Source: Gallionella capsiferriformans ES-2
Lineage (GTDB): Bacteria; Pseudomonadota; Gammaproteobacteria; Burkholderiales; Gallionellaceae
NCBI RefSeq assembly: GCF_000145255.1
Contig: NC_014394.1
Span: 496,001 to 560,000, forward strand
Direction of reading: 5' to 3'
DNA: 64,000 bases
Of this stretch, positions 27,564-37,070 are shown piece by piece (the stretch's first letter is position 1; the number at the start of each line of letters is the position of its first letter). Made by a program: the position numbers and the translations under genes. The notes beneath the pieces were generated by a model that searched no databases, was not told the origin of the DNA, and worked only from the letters and a program-made list of their open reading frames with translations.

Positions 27564-28793
27564 TTATCGATTTCCGTAAGCACTACCGAGTCCGTTTGAA
27601 CCATATACAACGGTTAAAGAAAGTAAAAATAGGAGCACCCAGTTTTTACGTAGAATTTTGTATTGGAACATTTTGTTTGATGCAAAAATTTCTAGCAATA
27701 TGACAGCGACACAAGCTGATATTGTTAACCAAGTTTGAATATCGAGACTTATATTAAGCGCAAGTGCATCTGTATTCCACTTGAAATTAGATAAATTACC
27801 CAGCTTGATAAACAGTAAATTTGTGTTGTCCTCAGAAAAAATAATACGCCCAACTAAAATAAACACAGTCATCAAAAAAATATTCAATAACTGTTTTACT
27901 CTATCCCATTTTAAATATGAAAGATGGTATGTCAGCAACCAACCGATGGCATGAAACATTCCCCAAATTAAAAAATTCAGTGTTACACCATGCCACATTG
28001 ATGAGGCCAAAAAAACGACAATGACAGAAAGAGAGGTGCCGATTAGATTTCGGCATGGTTTAAAAAAAAGATTTTTTAACACATGGGCAAAACTAATATG
28101 CCAACGTTGCCAGTATCCGATTAGATTATTAGCGCTAAACGGGGCATTAAAGTTTAATGCAGTACGTACCCCCACTAGGTTTAAAACACCTAATACAATC
28201 AATGAAATGCCGCAAAAATTAAAGTACACGTACATTTCAAAAATGATTGAAAAAAGTAAAATATCGAAAGATTCAGTGGATTGCTTAAAAACAAGCAACG
28301 ATGCTATTCCTGAGGCGAGCACACCATAAAAAAAGCCGCCTAAAATAATCCATCCCAAATATATTCGTATTCGCGTAACATTTAATTGATTGAAAGGTTT
28401 AATGGAAATTGCCAGCGGCCCTGAAATCAATCTTAATGGCTGCAAAATACTGCCAAACAAGTGGTTAAAACCAAGTTTTCCTTGAAAAATTTGAAAGGCA
28501 ATGCCTGATGTCGCAAAAGCGATACCTTGCCACTCTAGAGAAACAGAACTTCTCCCCAAGCCAGTCAAAACGCCGACTTGTCCGACCACAGTTAAAAATG
28601 GGGTGACAAAAAAAATGCAATAGGCGATAAATTTTCGTAATTTTGACGAGATAGTGAATAATTCGACAAAAATTAATGCTGAAATCCCCACCATCAACGT
28701 AAAGATGCCCGTATTCCAGCCTTTAAGTGTAATAACTGTGGCATATGAAACGGCACAGAACAGCAGGGGTTGGAATTCAGGCTTACGTAACAT
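27564..28793 (-). CDS. MBOAT-family O-acyltransferase (AlgI/WssH-like)
   Basis: 409-residue polytopic membrane protein of the membrane-bound O-acyltransferase family. Diagnostic segments are YWQRWHISFAHVLKNLFFKP and the conserved histidine in SSMWHGVTLNFLIWGMFHAIG. Such proteins pass acetyl groups across the inner membrane to periplasmic transferases (AlgI for alginate, WssH for cellulose). It is shorter than typical AlgI (about 470-520 residues). No ribosome site precedes the ATG; instead the leader is a long A-rich stretch (T-rich on the plus strand, 28794-28820). The gene is markedly AT-rich compared with the flanks, pointing to horizontal origin. Together with AlgF-, AlgX- and SGNH-like genes it indicates acetylation of the exported polysaccharide. 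Confidence 0.85.
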   Translation of the reverse strand: MLRKPEFQPLLFCAVSYATVITLKGWNTGIFTLMVGISALIFVELFTISSKLRKFIAYCIFFVTPFLTVVGQVGVLTGLGRSSVSLEWQGIAFATSGIAFQIFQGKLGFNHLFGSILQPLRLISGPLAISIKPFNQLNVTRIRIYLGWIILGGFFYGVLASGIASLLVFKQSTESFDILLFSIIFEMYVYFNFCGISLIVLGVLNLVGVRTALNFNAPFSANNLIGYWQRWHISFAHVLKNLFFKPCRNLIGTSLSVIVVFLASSMWHGVTLNFLIWGMFHAIGWLLTYHLSYLKWDRVKQLLNIFLMTVFILVGRIIFSEDNTNLLFIKLGNLSNFKWNTDALALNISLDIQTWLTISACVAVILLEIFASNKMFQYKILRKNWVLLFLLSLTVVYGSNGLGSAYGNR

Positions 28794-28856
28794 ATTTGTT
28801 TTTTTGTTTTTTTTTGTTCGAATCTGTGTAATTAAATTAAACGGGGGCTGGCCAGT

Positions 28857-31800
28857 TTAATATTGAGCGTACGGCGTTACGAATTCAGGGCGCATTTTGA
28901 CAGCACCTGTTTCAGGATTGAACATATATCGACCGTAGAAAAACAGGTTATTAGGTGCATAGTAAGCTGAACGATCCATCGTAAAACGCCCCCCCAGCGC
29001 GAAGTTAGGCGTTAACCTGTATTCTGTAGCGGCAAGCAAGCCATAACCGAAGCCGCCGCCTGTCCCCCCTTGATAGATTGCCTGGCTGTTGCCAGGCGGG
29101 AAATTAGGGCCTAGCGCAGCCTGTGCTTGCAAGGCAGCATCGGTGGGATAAAAGACCGCGGCATCTTCTCGGGTGCGTGAATACGATACGCTGGCTCTGA
29201 CTTGGTAGGACAGCAAGTCTGCTCGACCACTGAGTTCAACGGGCAAACTGAAACTTAGGCTGCTTTGCGGGCTATAGTAGCCACCGTGCCCAAAGGTGTA
29301 AAAGGCCTGGTTTTTGGCAAAGCTCGTGTAACTGGCGCTCAGACCAATATTGAGAACCGAGTCATCGGTGGTGTAGATGTCTGTGTCGATCGCCGCACGC
29401 AAGTACAATCGGCTGTTATTCAGCACATTTTGTCCGCGCAGTAGCCCGTAGGATCCCATCCCCGACACGTTAAAGTCGCCCAGCGTTGTCGACATATACA
29501 GTGATAAGCCTGTATTGGTCACGCCGCCCCAAGTTATGCCTGAAATCGGGTCTTTCGCGCCTGCATAGGAGAGTAGCGATCCTGTGTAAGGTCTGCGTGA
29601 CAGCGAGAGTGAATAACTCAAGCCCCCAAAATCGCCGCCGGTGCGTATACCGCCCACTACATTTCTGACCGGGAAGCCCTGGCCTACGAGGCCGATATCG
29701 GCTTTGACACCGGATTGCTCATAACCTAAGCCGATAGAGGTGCCCGATGCCGTTTGCGCGAGTGGTGCGGCAAGCGGTGTCTGAGTTATGTGAATTTTTC
29801 CGAATAAGGCGGCATCATTGAAAGTTGCCGGCAGAGAACCCGCATCGATGCTGACCTTATCGACCTGAACTGTGCCATGCGCTTCATATCCTATCGGGAA
29901 GCGTGCAAGCATGGGAACTTCGATTGAGTTGTAGGTCGAGGTGCCGTTGCCCGCCGTTTTGGACTGAATGTCGAGCCCCGCTTCAATTTTTGCGCTGCGC
30001 TGTGCCGCAATGCTGTTCATTGCTTCATCGACGGCGCTCAAGCCAGCCGTTTGCGGTTTTGCTTTGTTGGTATCTCCTGCTAGCGCTGAGCGGTAAATGC
30101 TGTCGCTCTCTTTGTTGCTGACCAGTGCGATGGGTTTGGTTGCACGTTTATCCTGTGATTTTGGCAGCAGGTTGAGCAAGGGGCCTTGTTCTGAGACTAT
30201 AACGGTGTCATTTGTGGCTTGAGGCTGCAAAGATTGGGCTTTGGATTTCTGGTAATAACGCATCGCCTGATTATATTTACCGCTCGAGCGTGCGATATTC
30301 CCCGCCTGGAACAATACGTCGGTGTTGTTCGGGAAGCGGGTGGTTAAGTCGCGCACGGTTAGTCTGGCACCGTTGCTGTCCCCGACGCTTTGCTGCAAGC
30401 CGGCAATGCGCAGGCGCATGTCGATATCGTCGCTTTTCGTCATCGCCAGCAGTTCCTGTATTTCTCTTTGCGAGTTGCTGCTCTGCTTGTCCTGTGAGTA
30501 AGCATGGGCTAGCTCGTAGCGGATATTCATGTCATCTGGAGATTGCTCCTTTTCCTGATTAAGCATCGCGATGGCGTTTTCAGGCAATTGTGCTTTGGAA
30601 AAATAGCTGCGGTGAAATCTGAAATAGTCCGAAGTGCTCAGTTGATTAGCATTCATGATGGTGTCGGCGAACTGCTGAGCCTGCACGGTCTTGCCAGCTT
30701 TGATCAGTTTATCGTAATGTCGTCCGGCCATCGCAAACTCGATTTCCTGAATACTGGCACGATATTTTTTGCTGGTGTCATCGTTGCCCTCCGGAATGCG
30801 CAGCGTAGGCAGATACGCTTCAAGATCCTGATCCTGTTTTGCGCGATTGAGTAAGGAGGCGAAGCGTACCTGAGTCTGTAAGGGGGCAGGTTGCGGGAGC
30901 GCTCGCATGGCGGCCAATCCCAGTTTTTGCTGATCCAGCCTGAACCAGGCTTCCGCTACTTGTTCGGTCGCAGAATAATCACCCTGCGCCAGTGTCTGAG
31001 CGACCGACATGATGTGCATGGCTTCTTTGCGGTTGCCTTGCGCAATCTTTTCGTTGGCTTGCTGCGAGTAATATTTTATCAGCGCGCTATTTTTCGTTTC
31101 ACGCAGATCCTGTGTGAGTTGATTTTCAGGAATCTGGTTGAGCGAGTCCAAGGCACCCTTGTAGTCGTCTAAGCTGAGCAGTACCAGCGCTTGCACTTGG
31201 TGCATGGCGGGATCGTCAGGTGATAAATTGACGCCTTCTTGTATGACGCCGCGTGCCAAGGGGATCAGATCCAGGCTGATATAGTGCTTGGCTAGCGAGA
31301 AGCGCACCCAGGGATTTTTCGGATCTACACTGACAGCTTGTTCAAAGGCTTTTACCGCGTAGCTGGGTTGGTGGGCCGCGATGTATAAATTACCTGCTTC
31401 GCGTAGCAGGCTGGCTTGACTGTAGGGGCTCTTGCGCCATTCATTGGGGTAGTCATTCAGGACCTGTTCAATAAAACTAAGCGCTTCTTCACTACGACCC
31501 ATGCGTACGAGTAAATTTGCTAATCCCCTTGTTGCAAATGAATTGTATCCTTCAATTTTTAATGCTTCGCGGTACAATCGCTCGGCTTCAGGGAAGTTAT
31601 TTTCTTCGGTTTTAATGTTGCCTCGAACGGCAAGGGTGTCGGGATCGCCCGGTTTGAGGGCGATGGCTTGCTCAATCGCAGCCTCCGCTTCAGGCAGTTT
31701 ATTTTCATTCAGCAACGCTTTTGCATTGGTCATGTACTGTGAGAATCTTGCCGTTCCGATCAGACTCTCCCATCGGCCCGCTTCGCTTTCTTCACCCTGA

Positions 31801-32567
31801 GCCGCTGCTACGGCCTGTATAAAATATTTTTCAGATTCAATAAAATTGCCGCGTTTTTGATGTACTAGACCCAATCCGCCAATGACTTCAGGGTCATTGG
31901 GTCTGCGTTTGATAATATCCAGCAATGAGGTTTCGGCCTGATCGATGTTGCCATCTGCCAGTGCATCCAGTGCATCGGTGCGCGCGATGATATCAGGGTC
32001 GTTGGCGAGGCGGACAGCCGCCTCATCAGCATCTATTTTGTCTACTTTAGGTGAGAGTTCCGGTTCGGTTTGTTTTGATTTCTTGATTTGTTTAACTTGT
32101 TTGCTTTGAGCTTCTTTTGTCGTTGCAACCTTGAGCTTTGTGACGGGCTTGGCTGGTTTGATGAAGGAGGTGGTAGGCGCTTGCAGGGAGGGTGCGGGTT
32201 TGACAAAGGAGGCCGTTGGCGCTTTCAGGGTAGGTGCTACCTTGCCGTAGATCGCATCGTTCAGTTCTTGCGTGCGTTTGCCGCCCGGTGCTGTCTGCTT
32301 TAGTTTATGCAGGTATTTTGTGGCTTCATCAGATTTTCCGTCTTTAAGCTCGATGCGGCCCATCATGTATAGGGCTTCCTGAGAGTTCGGGTCTAGCAGT
32401 ATCGCCTTTTTTAACATGGTTTTGGCGATGTCAGCGCGGTCCTTTTCTACCCATTTTTTTGCACCGCGCAACAATGTATCGGTAGACGATTCGGCGGCTA
32501 AGACAGGCTGAGAGATTAGTCCGGACAGGACAAGAAGCATAGAGAGCGCGTGTAAGTTTATTGGCAT
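28857..32567 (-). CDS. bcsC: Cellulose synthase outer-membrane export subunit BcsC
   Basis: 1236 residues from the ATG at 32567, which has a GGAAGT ribosome site; an ATG four codons upstream has none. A signal peptide (ending VLAAES) is followed by many TPR units (to about residue 800) that form a periplasmic scaffold, then by the BcsC C-terminal domain (about 860-1236), a beta-barrel pore ending in an aromatic residue. Within the N-terminal part there is a proline/lysine-rich linker with a repeated APTxSFxKPA unit (near residues 110-140). The gene overlaps bcsZ by ten bases. No bcsA or bcsB is present in the window, so the polymer synthase must be encoded elsewhere. Confidence 0.92.
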   Translation of the reverse strand: MPINLHALSMLLVLSGLISQPVLAAESSTDTLLRGAKKWVEKDRADIAKTMLKKAILLDPNSQEALYMMGRIELKDGKSDEATKYLHKLKQTAPGGKRTQELNDAIYGKVAPTLKAPTASFVKPAPSLQAPTTSFIKPAKPVTKLKVATTKEAQSKQVKQIKKSKQTEPELSPKVDKIDADEAAVRLANDPDIIARTDALDALADGNIDQAETSLLDIIKRRPNDPEVIGGLGLVHQKRGNFIESEKYFIQAVAAAQGEESEAGRWESLIGTARFSQYMTNAKALLNENKLPEAEAAIEQAIALKPGDPDTLAVRGNIKTEENNFPEAERLYREALKIEGYNSFATRGLANLLVRMGRSEEALSFIEQVLNDYPNEWRKSPYSQASLLREAGNLYIAAHQPSYAVKAFEQAVSVDPKNPWVRFSLAKHYISLDLIPLARGVIQEGVNLSPDDPAMHQVQALVLLSLDDYKGALDSLNQIPENQLTQDLRETKNSALIKYYSQQANEKIAQGNRKEAMHIMSVAQTLAQGDYSATEQVAEAWFRLDQQKLGLAAMRALPQPAPLQTQVRFASLLNRAKQDQDLEAYLPTLRIPEGNDDTSKKYRASIQEIEFAMAGRHYDKLIKAGKTVQAQQFADTIMNANQLSTSDYFRFHRSYFSKAQLPENAIAMLNQEKEQSPDDMNIRYELAHAYSQDKQSSNSQREIQELLAMTKSDDIDMRLRIAGLQQSVGDSNGARLTVRDLTTRFPNNTDVLFQAGNIARSSGKYNQAMRYYQKSKAQSLQPQATNDTVIVSEQGPLLNLLPKSQDKRATKPIALVSNKESDSIYRSALAGDTNKAKPQTAGLSAVDEAMNSIAAQRSAKIEAGLDIQSKTAGNGTSTYNSIEVPMLARFPIGYEAHGTVQVDKVSIDAGSLPATFNDAALFGKIHITQTPLAAPLAQTASGTSIGLGYEQSGVKADIGLVGQGFPVRNVVGGIRTGGDFGGLSYSLSLSRRPYTGSLLSYAGAKDPISGITWGGVTNTGLSLYMSTTLGDFNVSGMGSYGLLRGQNVLNNSRLYLRAAIDTDIYTTDDSVLNIGLSASYTSFAKNQAFYTFGHGGYYSPQSSLSFSLPVELSGRADLLSYQVRASVSYSRTREDAAVFYPTDAALQAQAALGPNFPPGNSQAIYQGGTGGGFGYGLLAATEYRLTPNFALGGRFTMDRSAYYAPNNLFFYGRYMFNPETGAVKMRPEFVTPYAQY

Positions 32568-33712
32568 TTTGACTTCCATCTTGGGGCTAGGTTTCCTTTT
32601 GAATCAAACCGGTATAAGTCTTTTTGCCAGCCGAGCGCAAACAAGATTAATACTTGATCGTAATAACTATCTTTTGCAATGGGTTGCGCATCAATGCGCA
32701 TGAGTTGTTGTTCTGCGGCCTTGTCATAGCCTTCGGCCATCAGAAATGGCACCATGGCGGCTGAAAATCCGCTTGATCCCTGACCATGGACATCTCCTGA
32801 ATCTACATGGACAAATTCGGGTGGGACACCCATTTTTTCGACCAGTTTTGCCATCGGTTTTAAGGCGGCCATTATGTTTTTATACTCAGGGCTGTCTTTG
32901 TTCAGCATCCCGGCCCAAAGATAGACACGGATTGCGTCGTACGAACCCAGTCCCGCTCTCTCATTGCCCGTGTCGGGCTGAAATCCCTTGTTGTATTGGT
33001 AAATCGTCCAGTCGGGTGCGTAGCCTTTGATCGACGATTTTACGATCAACTCTTTCGATGAGCTCAGCAACGAGGCCCAGCGGGGATCGTTGCTGTGAGT
33101 GTTAAACCAGTGTATCAGTTGCAGAGGCGCGTAGCTTGGATTTAACCGTACGCTGGTGGTCGTCGGGGTGAATCCGACGGCGCCGGGCAATAAAACGGTA
33201 CCCAGCCCTGGTATGTCGAGTGTCTCATTTTTGAGTATACGGTTGGCCAGCAGAGAAGAGAGCGCGACGTAGCGGCGGTTCTCCCATAGTCTGCCAGCTT
33301 CACCTAGTGTATAGGCTATCCACAGGTCGGAGTCGGAGGCAGAATTAGTATCCAGTACGCCGTAGCTGTCGTCTTCCTTTTTGCCCAGTATCCAGGAGGG
33401 TAAATGCGTGATGATGTCTTCTTTGGAAAGATTTTTTTCCGTCCAGTTCACAAGCTTCTCGAAAGTGGTTTTGTCATTAGCTACCAGCGAAAAAAACAGC
33501 GCATAGGATTGTCCTTCTGAGGTCGTGTGCGAATCTTTTGCGCTGCCGTCGACAACGCGACCATTTTCGTTGATCAGGTTTTTCTTGAAGGCATCCCATT
33601 CCGGCCATGATGTATCACACGTTGCCGCGTGTGCGTAAGAGGTCAGAGTGAAGATCAATAAGAATGCCGCAAACCGCAGTGCGCCGCAGAGATATATTGA
33701 ACTATTTGACAT
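32558..33712 (-). CDS. bcsZ: Periplasmic endo-1,4-beta-glucanase BcsZ (GH8)
   Basis: 384-residue family 8 glycoside hydrolase with a signal peptide (residues 1-29, ending AHA). The acid catalyst lies in TSEGQSYALFFSLVAND and the base in SASDSDLWIAYTLGEAG; both segments match BcsZ. This enzyme trims cellulose during export and is part of nearly all proteobacterial bcs loci. The stop overlaps the start of bcsC. Upstream is a 351-base region with repeated motifs that is probably the promoter. Confidence 0.93.
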   Translation of the reverse strand: MSNSSIYLCGALRFAAFLLIFTLTSYAHAATCDTSWPEWDAFKKNLINENGRVVDGSAKDSHTTSEGQSYALFFSLVANDKTTFEKLVNWTEKNLSKEDIITHLPSWILGKKEDDSYGVLDTNSASDSDLWIAYTLGEAGRLWENRRYVALSSLLANRILKNETLDIPGLGTVLLPGAVGFTPTTTSVRLNPSYAPLQLIHWFNTHSNDPRWASLLSSSKELIVKSSIKGYAPDWTIYQYNKGFQPDTGNERAGLGSYDAIRVYLWAGMLNKDSPEYKNIMAALKPMAKLVEKMGVPPEFVHVDSGDVHGQGSSGFSAAMVPFLMAEGYDKAAEQQLMRIDAQPIAKDSYYDQVLILFALGWQKDLYRFDSKGNLAPRWKSKCQ

Positions 33713-34063
33713 TCAAAGTGCGCCTTGAGGTTGAAAGATATTGCAATATTAATTGCATCGTTTACGTTGCGAGATGTCGATATGCCCTATTTTTGGCTTT
33801 AAATTACTCATGCACGAATAGCATTGTACCGCCCCGATTACCAGGCAATATTACGCAACGTGCATAGAATTTGCAATCGAGCTGTATTTTGCTGCATTTT
33901 TTGCCTAATTTGGATGGAAATATTGGCAGGTGATGCGATGAAATTAAAAGTGAGTGGGCGACTTTAAAAAAATAGCGTACATTGAATTTGATCTATTCCC
34001 TGAAAATATCAGCGGTAACTTGTGCTGATCGGGTAAGCGTTTTAAGTTACCAAATTGTGTGCG
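33713..34063 (-). promoter_or_regulatory. Non-coding region upstream of bcsZ with repeated motifs
   Basis: 351 bases without a credible gene; only open frames of fewer than 20 codons without ribosome sites were found on either strand. It holds a 12-bp perfect palindrome ATATTGCAATAT (33738-33749), a second GCAATATTA (33845-33853), and an inverted pair ACGTTGCG (33764-33771) / CGCAACGT (33854-33861) spaced about 80 bases apart. This arrangement suggests paired operator sites for a regulator of bcsZ-bcsC. I looked for a cyclic-di-GMP riboswitch and did not see its conserved core. Confidence 0.4.
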
Positions 34064-34780
34064 TTATTGCTTTAACGTTTTCAGCATTTCAGGCGTTATG
34101 AGTGCGTTGGTGATGCTTTTGGACCAGCTTTCATAACCCCACTTGTCGAAATGCTCACCGTCGAAAGTTTTCCATTCGCCCATTTTGGCGAAGGACAGCG
34201 AGTCGATGTAGGTGCAAGGGGCGACGATCGTGGATAGATAGTCTGAAAACTCTCTGACGCGCGCATTGGTTTTTTTGTATTTGCCACCGTCTTCCCCCCA
34301 GGGAGGGCCTACCCAGACGCAGCGCATTCCCTGAGCTTTTATTTCATGGGTCAGGGCTGAAACAGTCTGCCAGACCCAGCTTTTTGGTATGGTATTGGAG
34401 TCATAACTGGCCATCGTATCGCCCATTATGAGCAGGATAAGGTTGGGTTGGTGCTTGGTAATTAAGTTGCTGATGGGCTGAGTGGTTGCTACATCGCTAG
34501 GGCGTTCTCTAATAGTGCCCACATCTACGCGGCTTGCGCTACAGGGGACGGACTTTGTTTTGAGCCAGTCGCCTGCTGATGCCCCGCATGCGCCATAGGA
34601 AAATACTTTTGCGCCTTTTTCGACGAGTTCGTTAGGAAGATTGGAAATAAGATAATTGCTGATGGACATATGGCTTTCGCCCAGCACAAGAATATTGAGT
34701 CCGCTGAGTGGGCGTTCCTCGGCAGCGCAGGTATTGGCGCTGAGCGCGATCAGTGCAACACTGATAATTAACTTTGACAT
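34064..34780 (-). CDS. Exported SGNH-hydrolase-like protein, paralogue 3
   Basis: 238 residues with a clear signal peptide (residues 1-20, ending CAAEE). The SGNH core starts at SGLNILVLGESHMS (block I serine), with IMGDTMASYDS, a WVGPPWGEDGG segment and the C-terminal catalytic DGEHFDKWGY. It is plainly homologous to the proteins at 26073 and 26922 along its whole mature length, including the cysteines. Located between the AlgX-like gene and bcsZ. A periplasmic acetyl-transfer or deacetylation step on the polysaccharide is inferred (WssF-like role in cellulose acetylation loci). Confidence 0.8.
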   Translation of the reverse strand: MSKLIISVALIALSANTCAAEERPLSGLNILVLGESHMSISNYLISNLPNELVEKGAKVFSYGACGASAGDWLKTKSVPCSASRVDVGTIRERPSDVATTQPISNLITKHQPNLILLIMGDTMASYDSNTIPKSWVWQTVSALTHEIKAQGMRCVWVGPPWGEDGGKYKKTNARVREFSDYLSTIVAPCTYIDSLSFAKMGEWKTFDGEHFDKWGYESWSKSITNALITPEMLKTLKQ

Positions 34781-34933
34781 GGAAATCTCCGCATAGATCT
34801 AAAAGGAAGTTTTGATTTACTCGTCATTGTCTTAGAAATTGGAGATCCTTCTTGATTGAAAGGCATTCCCCTATTTATCGAATAAATCATCACTCCTGAC
34901 GGGTAAGAATACATTAAGCGTTCTCTGTGGCCA

Positions 34934-36352
34934 CTATTTTGTCGGGTCAAACGATTGTCGGCATACAACTAACGAATCCATTGCAAATCCTTTGGCCTTG
35001 CCGGGGAAAATACGTACCTTAGTAACGTTCTGACCGCCTACTGTCAAAGGAAATTTAACAGCATGCGGCGCTCCATCGTTTGTTACCACTGCATTGAAGT
35101 GACGGCTTGCTCCATTTCCTACTGCTTCTAACTTGAGATTGCCTGAACCCGTGGTACTGACATTGGCAGCCAGATAGTCTAGCTTATCGAGTGAACGGTT
35201 CAGATTTATTTGCACAAAATCATTGGAAGTACTGTTCGTCAGCGCTGTACTGTTCCCCGCCGCATTACTGCTTTTTTCAAGCTTGGCTACCGTAGCTGAA
35301 GGTATGCAAGTGGTTTCTGTCTGCGCGCCTACACGCAACAACCACTCATCATTGTCGCTTTGATAGCGCGCTTCACGATACTGATAATCCGGTGGCGCAA
35401 TCAGGTCGCGCTCAGGCATTTCCCATATGAGGAGCTTGGGTCTGTGCGTTTGAAAAGCTTCGTTGCGTAAATACAGTTCCATGCCATACCATGAACCATG
35501 AGGCGCCTCGACAGAGATGTCAAGAATGTTGCGTTGCAGCGTATATCGCAGTCCTGCCGGAAACTTGGTCCAGGCTCCGCTATAACTGCTTCCCATCAGG
35601 GTAATGTCGGGTTTGTTCACCTCACCTAATAAACTGCTTTCGCTTGAACTCTGCTTGGAAACTCTGAACTGACGATCATTCCGCAACGGGAAATTTTGCG
35701 ATGCTTTCGGTAAATGCTTGACTAGATCGAAAGTGCTGGCGGCTACTTGGGGTGTTTCGCTCGCTTCCAGCCAGGTGAATTTATATTTCGTTGGCGGAAT
35801 CGCATTGATTTTCTCTTTTAGGGAAGGGGTGTTTTCAATCGCTGCCGCAATGGTTTCTGCTGCGAGCAGCGCGCCGGTAGGAGACCAGTGTGTATCCAAA
35901 GGATAGTACAGGGGGAGGTCGCTGCTGTTCTTCGGTTTATGCCTCAAAAACGCACTATTCAAGTCGATCACATCGACTCCATCGGCTTTCAGTATCGACA
36001 GCGCGCGGTCATAATTAGTGATGGTATCATTCGACAGAGTCATGCCTGTCGGCAAATGCTCCGGGTAGATTCTAACCTTCAACGGGACCATGGCGATGGT
36101 CAGTGTGACCCCCTTGCGCTTCAGAACACGATTGAATTTGCCAATGATTTCTAGCGAAGTCGCAATCCCGGGCTTTTCGACGGCAGCTTTGGTCATCTCA
36201 TGGCTAAAATACAGCCATCCATCGCGACCAACGAGGACCATCTGCTCGGGGGCTTCAGCAGCGCTAGCACACGGAACATTATAAGTGATCAGCATCGCCA
36301 TTGAATACAAGAAACACTTGCTTAAATTGCTCCCAATTAAATGCTTGATCAT
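34934..36352 (-). CDS. AlgX/AlgJ-like polysaccharide O-acetyltransferase
   Basis: 472 residues with a signal peptide (about 1-31, ending ASAAEA). The N-terminal SGNH-type domain (about 35-320) has the AlgX/AlgJ hallmarks: GRDGWLYF, the Asp/His pair in YPLDTHWSPTG and the nucleophile serine in MGSSYSG. The C-terminal part (about 350-472) is a beta-rich domain resembling a carbohydrate-binding module, as in AlgX. It would transfer acetyl groups to the polymer in the periplasm (WssI-like). Seven bases separate it from the AlgF-like gene upstream. Confidence 0.85.
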   Translation of the reverse strand: MIKHLIGSNLSKCFLYSMAMLITYNVPCASAAEAPEQMVLVGRDGWLYFSHEMTKAAVEKPGIATSLEIIGKFNRVLKRKGVTLTIAMVPLKVRIYPEHLPTGMTLSNDTITNYDRALSILKADGVDVIDLNSAFLRHKPKNSSDLPLYYPLDTHWSPTGALLAAETIAAAIENTPSLKEKINAIPPTKYKFTWLEASETPQVAASTFDLVKHLPKASQNFPLRNDRQFRVSKQSSSESSLLGEVNKPDITLMGSSYSGAWTKFPAGLRYTLQRNILDISVEAPHGSWYGMELYLRNEAFQTHRPKLLIWEMPERDLIAPPDYQYREARYQSDNDEWLLRVGAQTETTCIPSATVAKLEKSSNAAGNSTALTNSTSNDFVQINLNRSLDKLDYLAANVSTTGSGNLKLEAVGNGASRHFNAVVTNDGAPHAVKFPLTVGGQNVTKVRIFPGKAKGFAMDSLVVCRQSFDPTK

Positions 36353-36359
36353 AAATTCC

Positions 36360-37070
36360 TCACTGGGTTGTGTAACGTTCTGTTTTGTTCTGACCGATGT
36401 AAATCAAAGGGTCGCCACCTTCTCCGGGTAGCAGCAGGATGCTATAGGTGGCACCCGCCATCATTGAGACTGGGATTTTCGCACGCGCAACCTTATTGCC
36501 CGTCTTCGTCAGGATAAGGTTAACGGAAACTGGGTTCACCGATAACATCATGTTTTTTCCAGCGGCAATGCCGGAAAACACGGCTGTCTTTCCGTCCGCC
36601 GTGAGGATGTCGAATGTGCCATTCTTGCTGTCCAGATTGTAAACAGACAGCATGGCCTTCAGGTGGTTTTCATTGAGTTTGTCGTTAAATACCAACGGTT
36701 TTACGTTGGTTCTTAAAGCCTCGTAGGCGATCGTCATAGATTGCCCTCCTTCAATGTTTAATGGTGAGGTCGCGAGTATCTGTGACTTGCCCGCGGCGCG
36801 AATCGTCAATTCATGTTTCCCGGGTGGCAATATAATATAGGTGCTTGGCGTGCCGGAATGCAAATTTGCCATCCGCATGCGCCCGTCAATGTGCACGTCG
36901 ACTGCTCGGTGAGCGCTGGTGTGGATAATCCGCACATAGGTTGAATCAGCTGGTGGCTCAAGATCGTAGAGCAAGGCCTCATTTGCGTTAACTTTTCCGA
37001 ACAGGCAGCAGCACATCACAATTGCCAGCAGCGGGGAGCAATTCCGTTTTATATAGTCAATAAAAAGCAT
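36360..37070 (-). CDS. AlgF-like acetylation accessory protein
   Basis: 236 residues from ATG 37070; the frame remains open to 37193, but the added residues do not look like a signal peptide, whereas MLFIDYIKRNCSPLLAIVMC begins one (cleavage near VNANE). The mature protein contains an Ig-like domain typical of AlgF (YVRIIHTSAHRAVDVHIDG, then TYIILPPGKHELTIRAAG) and a second beta domain. In alginate and cellulose acetylation systems AlgF/WssG is a periplasmic adaptor between the MBOAT protein and the transferases. Ribosome site weak. It is the first gene of the minus-strand island. Confidence 0.78.
   Translation of the reverse strand: MLFIDYIKRNCSPLLAIVMCCCLFGKVNANEALLYDLEPPADSTYVRIIHTSAHRAVDVHIDGRMRMANLHSGTPSTYIILPPGKHELTIRAAGKSQILATSPLNIEGGQSMTIAYEALRTNVKPLVFNDKLNENHLKAMLSVYNLDSKNGTFDILTADGKTAVFSGIAAGKNMMLSVNPVSVNLILTKTGNKVARAKIPVSMMAGATYSILLLPGEGGDPLIYIGQNKTERYTTQ

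Noticed and set aside
33713-34063. Possible cyclic-di-GMP riboswitch upstream of bcsZ
   Set aside because: The reverse-strand leader was read for the conserved GEMM core and receptor elements; none were found.
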